A program made the position numbers and the translations under genes. The notes below the pieces were generated by a model. That model was not told the origin of the DNA, ran no database searches, and worked only from the letters and a program-made list of their open reading frames with translations. DNA of 9,107 nucleotides from Candidatus Kuenenia stuttgartensis (lineage in GTDB: Bacteria > Planctomycetota > Planctomycetia > Isosphaerales > Isosphaeraceae): contig CAMCFM010000135.1 in the NCBI GenBank assembly GCA_945874095.1, positions 1 through 9,107 on the forward strand. Reading direction: 5' to 3'. How positions within the stretch are numbered: position 1 is the stretch's first letter; each line of letters opens with the position of its first letter. This document shows, piece by piece, positions 4,924-9,107 of this stretch.

Positions 4924-6165
4924 TCAGCCCTTGTATCTGCCAATAATCAGGCTGGCGTTATGGCCACCGAATCCGAAGCTGTTGGACATGATGAAATCCA
5001 CCTTCGCGTCGCGAGGCGTGTTGGGGATGTAATCAAGGTCGCATTCGGGATCAGGGTTTTCCAGGTTGATCGTCGGCGGAAGAACATTTCTTTGAAGGGC
5101 CAGGGCACAGACCACAGCTTCCACTCCACCGGATGCACCCAGAAGGTGACCGAGCTGGCTCTTGGTGCTGGAGATCTGAAGGCTCTTGGCATATTCGCCA
5201 AAGATGGTCTTCATGGCTCGCGTTTCAGCCAGGTCGCCAAGCGATGTGCTGGTGCCGTGTGCGTTGATATATCCAATTTTGGATGGATCAAGTTTGGCAT
5301 CTGCCAAGGCTGCTCCCATAGCTCGGGCGGCTCCTCGACCCTGTTCATCCGGGGCGGTGATGTGCGAGCCGTCGGCTGACATCCCATATCCCAGAAGTTC
5401 ACCATAGATCCGGGCACCGCGTTTTTCGGCGATTTCGGCTTCTTCCAGAACCAGAAGGCCTGCGCCTTCGGAAAGGACGAAACCGTCCCGATCTTTGTCG
5501 AACGGACGGCTGGCCCGGGTCGGCTCATCGTTCCGCGTGGAGAGTGCACGCATGGCTGCAAATCCACCAAGACCCATGTGGGTCAGGGCAGCTTCACTAC
5601 CACCGGTGATCATCACGTCGGAATAGCCGGACTGGATCAGGCGGAAGGAATCGCCTATGGCGTTGGCGGCCGAGGCACAGGCTGTTGCTATGGCAGAGGC
5701 TGGACCAGTCAACCCAAAGCGGATTGAGATGTGACCGCTGCATGCATTGACCATGAGCTTGGGTATGGTGAACGGGCTGATGCGGGACGGGCCTCGCTCC
5801 AGCATGGTTTTGTGTTGAGTTTCAAATTCGCTCAGACCACCGATACCGGAACCGATCATGACGCCACACCTGTGAAGGGGCAGGGTACTGAAGTCGATCC
5901 CGGAATCTTTGACGGCCTGATCACCAGCAGCGAGTGCGAATTGAACGAATCGGTCGAGGTGGCGAGCTTCTTTCGGCCCAAATAGAACTTCGGGCTGAAA
6001 GTCTCGCACCTGTCCGGCAAAGCGGACCTTGAAGGCAGAGGGGTCAAAGAGGTCAATCGGCCCAACGCCGCTTCGACCCTCCAACAGCCCGGCCCATAAG
6101 CTTTCGATATCGTGACCGAGACCGGTCACGGCACCGACACCAGTGATAACGACTCTTCGGCTCAT
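4924..6165 (-). CDS. fabF: Beta-ketoacyl-ACP synthase II (FabF)
   Basis: Elongating condensing enzyme of type II fatty-acid synthesis; it joins malonyl-ACP to a growing acyl-ACP with loss of CO2. The 413 residues match the usual length. The thiolase-fold catalytic triad is complete and in E. coli FabF numbering: Cys163 in TACASAANAIGD, His303 in NAHGTST and His340 in KSQLGHLLGASG. The N-terminal RRVVITGVGAVTGLG and the C-terminal NSFGFGGHNAS loop are also typical. The single ATG start lies three bases after the acpP stop, and the upstream sequence offers only a weak AAAAG, so translation is probably coupled to acpP. Its substrate carrier is thus encoded directly before it, as in many bacteria. 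It could in principle be a secondary KAS for another pathway, but the plsX-fabD-fabG-acpP context makes a housekeeping role very likely. Confidence 0.97.
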   Translation of the reverse strand: MSRRVVITGVGAVTGLGHDIESLWAGLLEGRSGVGPIDLFDPSAFKVRFAGQVRDFQPEVLFGPKEARHLDRFVQFALAAGDQAVKDSGIDFSTLPLHRCGVMIGSGIGGLSEFETQHKTMLERGPSRISPFTIPKLMVNACSGHISIRFGLTGPASAIATACASAANAIGDSFRLIQSGYSDVMITGGSEAALTHMGLGGFAAMRALSTRNDEPTRASRPFDKDRDGFVLSEGAGLLVLEEAEIAEKRGARIYGELLGYGMSADGSHITAPDEQGRGAARAMGAALADAKLDPSKIGYINAHGTSTSLGDLAETRAMKTIFGEYAKSLQISSTKSQLGHLLGASGGVEAVVCALALQRNVLPPTINLENPDPECDLDYIPNTPRDAKVDFIMSNSFGFGGHNASLIIGRYKG

Positions 6166-6168
6166 CTT

Positions 6169-6417
6169 TTACGCGCTTTGATGTTCGACGATGTAATCAA
6201 TGGCTTGGCCAACCGTGGTGATTTTCTCGGCGGCTTCATCCGGAATAGTGACACCGAACTCTTCTTCGAGTTCCATGACCAGCTCAACCTGATCCAATGA
6301 ATCTGCACCCAGATCGGTTGTGAATGAAGCTTCACGTGTGATCTGATCCTTCGTCACATTCATTTGTTCGCTGACAATTTCTCTGACGCGTGCTTCAATT
6401 TGCTCAACGTTTGCCAC
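6169..6417 (-). CDS. acpP: Acyl carrier protein (AcpP)
   Basis: Small acidic carrier that holds growing acyl chains on a 4'-phosphopantetheine arm. The 82-residue protein has the attachment serine at Ser40 in the conserved GADSLD motif, starting helix II (LDQVELVMELEEEFG), with helix I before it and helix IV ending the protein. It begins with GTG at 6417, supported by an excellent GAGGAG seven bases upstream. The strong ribosome binding site and the roughly 210-bp leader behind fabG fit a gene that must be expressed far above its neighbours. FabF follows after three bases. Confidence 0.97.
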   Translation of the reverse strand: MANVEQIEARVREIVSEQMNVTKDQITREASFTTDLGADSLDQVELVMELEEEFGVTIPDEAAEKITTVGQAIDYIVEHQSA

Positions 6418-6629
6418 GTATCAACTCCTCTGGAGGGTCGAACCAACTCGATTCTCGGAACTCTTTCGGCCCACTGAAGGCCGAAATTTTGGAACGGTCA
6501 TTTCCGCAGCGAGGATGAGGCTCGACATTATCGTATCCTGACCGACTACCGTATCACGGGTCAAAATATCAGTCTCGCTGCAAAATGTCCATACAGACTA
6601 AATCAGTGATTTCGCGAAGACTGGGCAAA
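6418..6629 (-). other. acpP leader / fabG-acpP intergenic region
   Basis: This 212-bp gap is unusually long for the inside of this cluster and probably carries a separate promoter or processing site for acpP. It contains a perfect 8-bp hairpin (TTTCGGCC 6464-6471 with GGCCGAAA 6479-6486, 7-nt loop) about 47 bases before the acpP start. On the minus strand no U-tract follows, so it is not an obvious terminator in the direction of transcription. On the plus strand it is followed by TTTT, but no gene there needs it. TTGACC and GATAAT boxes occur on the minus strand but at poor spacing, so I make no promoter call. Confidence 0.45.
6425..6430 (-). promoter_or_regulatory. Strong ribosome binding site of acpP
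   Basis: GAGGAG on the minus strand, seven bases before GTG 6417. It decides the GTG as the acpP start and is the strongest Shine-Dalgarno sequence in the fab cluster. Confidence 0.8.
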
Positions 6630-7409
6630 TCAGTAAGACATGCCACCGTCAACTGCGATCACCTGGCCTGTTAAATAGCTTGCGCCAGGGCTTGCAACCC
6701 AAGAAACGGCGTCGGCAATTTCTTCTGGTTTTCCAAACCGCTTGAGCGGAATGATCGCCATGGCTTTTTCTTTGATCTCTGGTTTCAGGGCCGCTGTCAT
6801 GTCCGTTTCGATGAATCCGGGAGCCACGGCATTCGCTGTGATGTTCCGGCCTGACAATTCTTTCGCCAAAACGCGGGTCAGGGCAATCACACCCGCCTTG
6901 GCGGCCGAGTAGTTGGCCTGACCAAAGTTTCCGATGATCCCGGAAACGCTCGCAATGTTCACAATCCGGCCGTATCGCTGACGCATCATCACCCGTGAAA
7001 CAGCGCGACAGCAATAGAATACGCCATTCAGATTGGTCTGAATCACGTCATGCCATTTCGCGTCTTCCATCGCAAATGCGATATCGTCCCTCGTGATCCC
7101 AGCGTTATTGACCAGAATGTGTATCTTACCAAATGCGGCTTCCACTTCGCCCACAATTCGGTTCACTTCCTCAACATTCGAAAGGTCGCCGGCGAATGCC
7201 TCAGCCGTCCCACCAGCGGCCCGGATTTCAGCCACAGTGCCGGCTTCGAGCTTTTCCTTGTTTGTGGAGACACAGCCAACGGTCGCGCCACAACGGGAGA
7301 GTTGCAGGGCAATCGCCCGGCCAATTCCGCGTGAGGCACCTGTGACCAAGGCGAACTGTCCTGTTAAATCCACATTCGTGGGCTTGAAGCCAATCGTTTC
7401 TTTTGCCAT
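6630..7409 (-). CDS. fabG: 3-oxoacyl-ACP reductase (FabG)
   Basis: NADPH-dependent short-chain dehydrogenase that reduces 3-oxoacyl-ACP to 3-hydroxyacyl-ACP in fatty-acid elongation. From ATG 7409 it has 259 residues, about 15 more than E. coli FabG, all at the N-terminus. The Rossmann motif TGASRGIG is at 23-30, NNAG at 101-104, and the active site comprises Asn126, Ser154, Tyr167 and Lys171 (YSAAK). The C-terminal LTGQVIAVDGG is characteristic. The frame stays open upstream to a TTG at 7514, but that start would overlap the fabD end by about 40 bases and add 35 unconserved residues, so the ATG at 7409 is preferred. An AGGA lies about 12 bases upstream, which is a loose fit. fabD ends 64 bases before. 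Confidence 0.96.
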   Translation of the reverse strand: MAKETIGFKPTNVDLTGQFALVTGASRGIGRAIALQLSRCGATVGCVSTNKEKLEAGTVAEIRAAGGTAEAFAGDLSNVEEVNRIVGEVEAAFGKIHILVNNAGITRDDIAFAMEDAKWHDVIQTNLNGVFYCCRAVSRVMMRQRYGRIVNIASVSGIIGNFGQANYSAAKAGVIALTRVLAKELSGRNITANAVAPGFIETDMTAALKPEIKEKAMAIIPLKRFGKPEEIADAVSWVASPGASYLTGQVIAVDGGMSY

Positions 7410-7473
7410 TTCCGAGCCAAATCCTATCTGCAAAGGTGGTGCTTGAGTGATTCCAGACAGATCAAGTTGTCGA

Positions 7474-8403
7474 TCATCGGGCTGGAATTGTTTCACATGG
7501 AACTTTTCTGTCAATACGTTTTAGCAGACCTGTCAAGACCCGGCCTGGCCCAACTTCGTAAAACTGCGTGTATCCATCGGCCATCATTCTGCGGATACAG
7601 CCTTCCCAAAGAACTCCACCGGTGACCTGAGCCACAAGGCGTTGACGAATTTCGTCGGGGGTGGTGTGCACAGATGTGTCGACGTTGGCATACACAGGAA
7701 TTCTTGGAGTGTGAATCGTGGACGCAGCCAGAACTGCTCCCAGTTGATCGTCCGCAGGTTTCATCAAAGGACTATGAAACGCGCCTGCCACCGCGAGTGG
7801 GATCACCTTCATGGCGCCCGCCTCAAGGGCAGGGCCTTCCACATGGGCCAAAGCCTGCTTTTCGCCGGAGATCACAATGTTGCCAGGGCCGAGCATATTG
7901 GCCTTCCAAAGCCTGCCGTGCGGGGCCACCTGCTCAATCACATGGTCTACCTTCGCTTCGTCAAGCCCCAGCAGACTTGTCATACCGCTAGGCGATGCCA
8001 CAGCTGCGGCCTGCATCACCCGACCACGCTCGCGAACCACCCTGAGACCAGTTTCAAAGTCCATGGCGCCAGAAAAAACCAAGGCTGTATATTCGCCAAG
8101 GCTTAGCCCGGCTGCGCCTTGAATGCTCTCTAGCAGTTCAGGGCGGGTTGCCTTGAGGCTTTCCAGAGCCGCCAGACTGGCCAGGAAAATCGCTGGCTGG
8201 CTGATGTCTGTGGCTTCCAGAGCATCGGCTGGACCTTCGAAACAGAGCTGTTTGATGTTGATCCCAAGGATCGATTCAGCGCGGTCGAACAGATCTTTGA
8301 CAGCAGGCAGTTCGGCGTAGAGCTCTTTACCCATGCCGACAAACTGAGCGCCCTGGCCGGGAAACAGAAGGGCAGATTTTCCGGTCGTCTGCGAATCGGA
8401 CAT
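7474..8403 (-). CDS. fabD: Malonyl-CoA:ACP transacylase (FabD)
   Basis: Transfers the malonyl group from CoA to AcpP, providing extender units for FabF. From ATG 8403 the protein has 309 residues, the usual family size, with LLFPGQGAQ at 12-20 (oxyanion glutamine), the nucleophile Ser101 in GLSLGEYTAL, Arg126 in RGRVMQ and His210 in AGAFHS. The nucleophile motif reads GLSLGE rather than the E. coli GHSLGE; the Leu form also occurs in other bacterial FabDs and should not abolish activity. The frame extends 16 codons further to ATG 8451. I prefer 8403 because it places FPGQG at the normal distance and has GAGG about 11 bases upstream, but 8451 cannot be excluded. It sits directly after plsX, where fabH would be expected between them. 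Confidence 0.95.
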   Translation of the reverse strand: MSDSQTTGKSALLFPGQGAQFVGMGKELYAELPAVKDLFDRAESILGINIKQLCFEGPADALEATDISQPAIFLASLAALESLKATRPELLESIQGAAGLSLGEYTALVFSGAMDFETGLRVVRERGRVMQAAAVASPSGMTSLLGLDEAKVDHVIEQVAPHGRLWKANMLGPGNIVISGEKQALAHVEGPALEAGAMKVIPLAVAGAFHSPLMKPADDQLGAVLAASTIHTPRIPVYANVDTSVHTTPDEIRQRLVAQVTGGVLWEGCIRRMMADGYTQFYEVGPGRVLTGLLKRIDRKVPCETIPAR

Positions 8404-8513
8404 CAGCTGCAAAACCTCAGATAGAGTATTAGGGGGCTGGTGGTGAGCCATGCCCCATGGCTTTCAAGCGGGAATCGATGTTTGAGTCAAGCTCAAGAGA
8501 TACGGGAGAATTG

Positions 8514-9107
8514 TCAGGCTTCAGCCACAGAGCTGGCAAGCATTTTGGTGATCTCGTCGTTCACACCTGATAGGCCGATATTTGCGGCCACTCTCAGGGC
8601 ATTGCGAATGGCGCGATCATCAGAACTGCCGTGGCAAATGATACAGGCTCCGCGGATTCCCAGCAGGGGGGCTCCGCCGAATTCCTTGTACTCATAACGC
8701 CTTTTGAGCTGTTTCACACCTTCGGCAACTTTGGCGGCTGATTCAGGAGGGAGCTCCACCATCATTCTGGTCATGGTTTCGCGGAGCGCTGAGAACAGGA
8801 ATTCCACGGCCCCTTCACCACCCTTGAGCAAAATGTTTCCCGTGAAACCATCGCTCACGATCACTCGGGCGTGTCCATCATAGACATCTCGACCTTCGAC
8901 GTTGCCATAAAATTTTGCGGAATTTGGCCCGTTCATGAACAGGTCGCGTGTGCTGCGGACCAGGTCGTTGCCTTTGTCGTCCTCAGAACCGACGTTCAGG
9001 AGCCCGATTTTTGGATCCGTCACGCCGAGAATCTTCTCGGCATAAACCGCGCCCATCAAGCCATATTGATAAAGGTCTTCAGGCTTCGGAGCCATATTGG
9101 CACCGAC
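8514..9107 (-). CDS. plsX: Phosphate acyltransferase PlsX, C-terminal part (5' end beyond the window)
   Basis: Peripheral membrane enzyme that converts acyl-ACP and phosphate to acyl-phosphate, the substrate of PlsY in phospholipid synthesis. Only the last 197 codons are in the window; the frame runs off the right edge at codon GTC (VGANMAPKPEDLYQYG), the family's usual D-V-G-A-N block. Downstream come LMGAVYAEKILG, GLLNVGSEDDKG, SDGFTGNILLK, EFGGAPLLGIRG and the C-terminal CHGSSDDRAIRNAL, all PlsX signatures. Full proteins are near 340 residues, so roughly 140 residues and the start lie outside. The in-frame ATG at 9095 is internal, not the start. It is first among the visible genes of the fab cluster, and its stop is 62 to 110 bases before fabD, depending on the fabD start. 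Confidence 0.96.
   Translation of the reverse strand, partial: VGANMAPKPEDLYQYGLMGAVYAEKILGVTDPKIGLLNVGSEDDKGNDLVRSTRDLFMNGPNSAKFYGNVEGRDVYDGHARVIVSDGFTGNILLKGGEGAVEFLFSALRETMTRMMVELPPESAAKVAEGVKQLKRRYEYKEFGGAPLLGIRGACIICHGSSDDRAIRNALRVAANIGLSGVNDEITKMLASSVAEA

Noticed and set aside
4870..5379. 169-codon plus-strand frame opposite the 3' part of fabF
   Set aside because: The complementary strand encodes fabF with its intact catalytic residues; the antisense product has no recognisable domain.
7410..7514. Upstream TTG start that would lengthen FabG by 35 residues
   Set aside because: It overlaps the end of fabD, begins with TTG, and the extra residues do not look like FabG; the ATG at 7409 fits the family length.
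7642..8122. Two long plus-strand open frames opposite fabD
   Set aside because: They are antisense shadows of fabD in a high-GC gene; composition is low-complexity and no start signal or motif is seen.

Overview
The window looks like a chromosomal segment from a planctomycete (Planctomycetota). The main evidence is a DUF1559 gene with a prepilin-type N-terminus (MRKGFTLVEILVVI, then the C-terminal GGVN..FADG block), a family greatly expanded in that phylum. No genus can be named. No ribosomal RNA, CRISPR array, transposase or integrase is visible.

Layout. Bases 1-1221 (+) hold a 5'-truncated dicarboxylate/amino-acid:cation symporter. Bases 1222-2231 are an accessory patch: a yefM-yoeB type II toxin-antitoxin pair (1414-1928, +) between two copies of a 91-bp imperfect direct repeat. 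Copy 1 is the 3' end of the symporter gene plus 27 bp; copy 2 (2003-2093) is an orphan duplicate. Each copy carries a palindrome resembling the ParB site parS. From 2232 to the right edge all genes are on the minus strand. A DUF1559 gene (2232-3175) is broken by a frameshift at a run of seven T. Two almost identical tRNA-Glu(UUC) genes (3323-3395 and 3452-3524) follow, with an intrinsic terminator between them and a good sigma70-type promoter before the first-transcribed one.

The rest (3620-9107) is a fatty-acid synthesis cluster read right to left: plsX (cut by the window edge), fabD, fabG, acpP, fabF, then a moeB-type E1 enzyme fused to a rhodanese domain. FabD loads malonyl groups onto AcpP, FabF condenses, FabG reduces, and PlsX passes finished acyl groups to phosphate for phospholipid synthesis. 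The order matches the classical plsX-fabH-fabD-fabG-acpP-fabF operon, except that fabH is absent. The moeB-rhodanese gene is probably a separate function (sulfur activation for molybdopterin, thiamine or tRNA thiolation) at the operon's end.

Most of the window is recognisable biology. The features that deserve a second look are the toxin-antitoxin module inside gene-tail direct repeats, the parS-like palindromes, the U_UUU_UUA frameshift site in the DUF1559 gene, and the tRNA-Glu pair split by a terminator.
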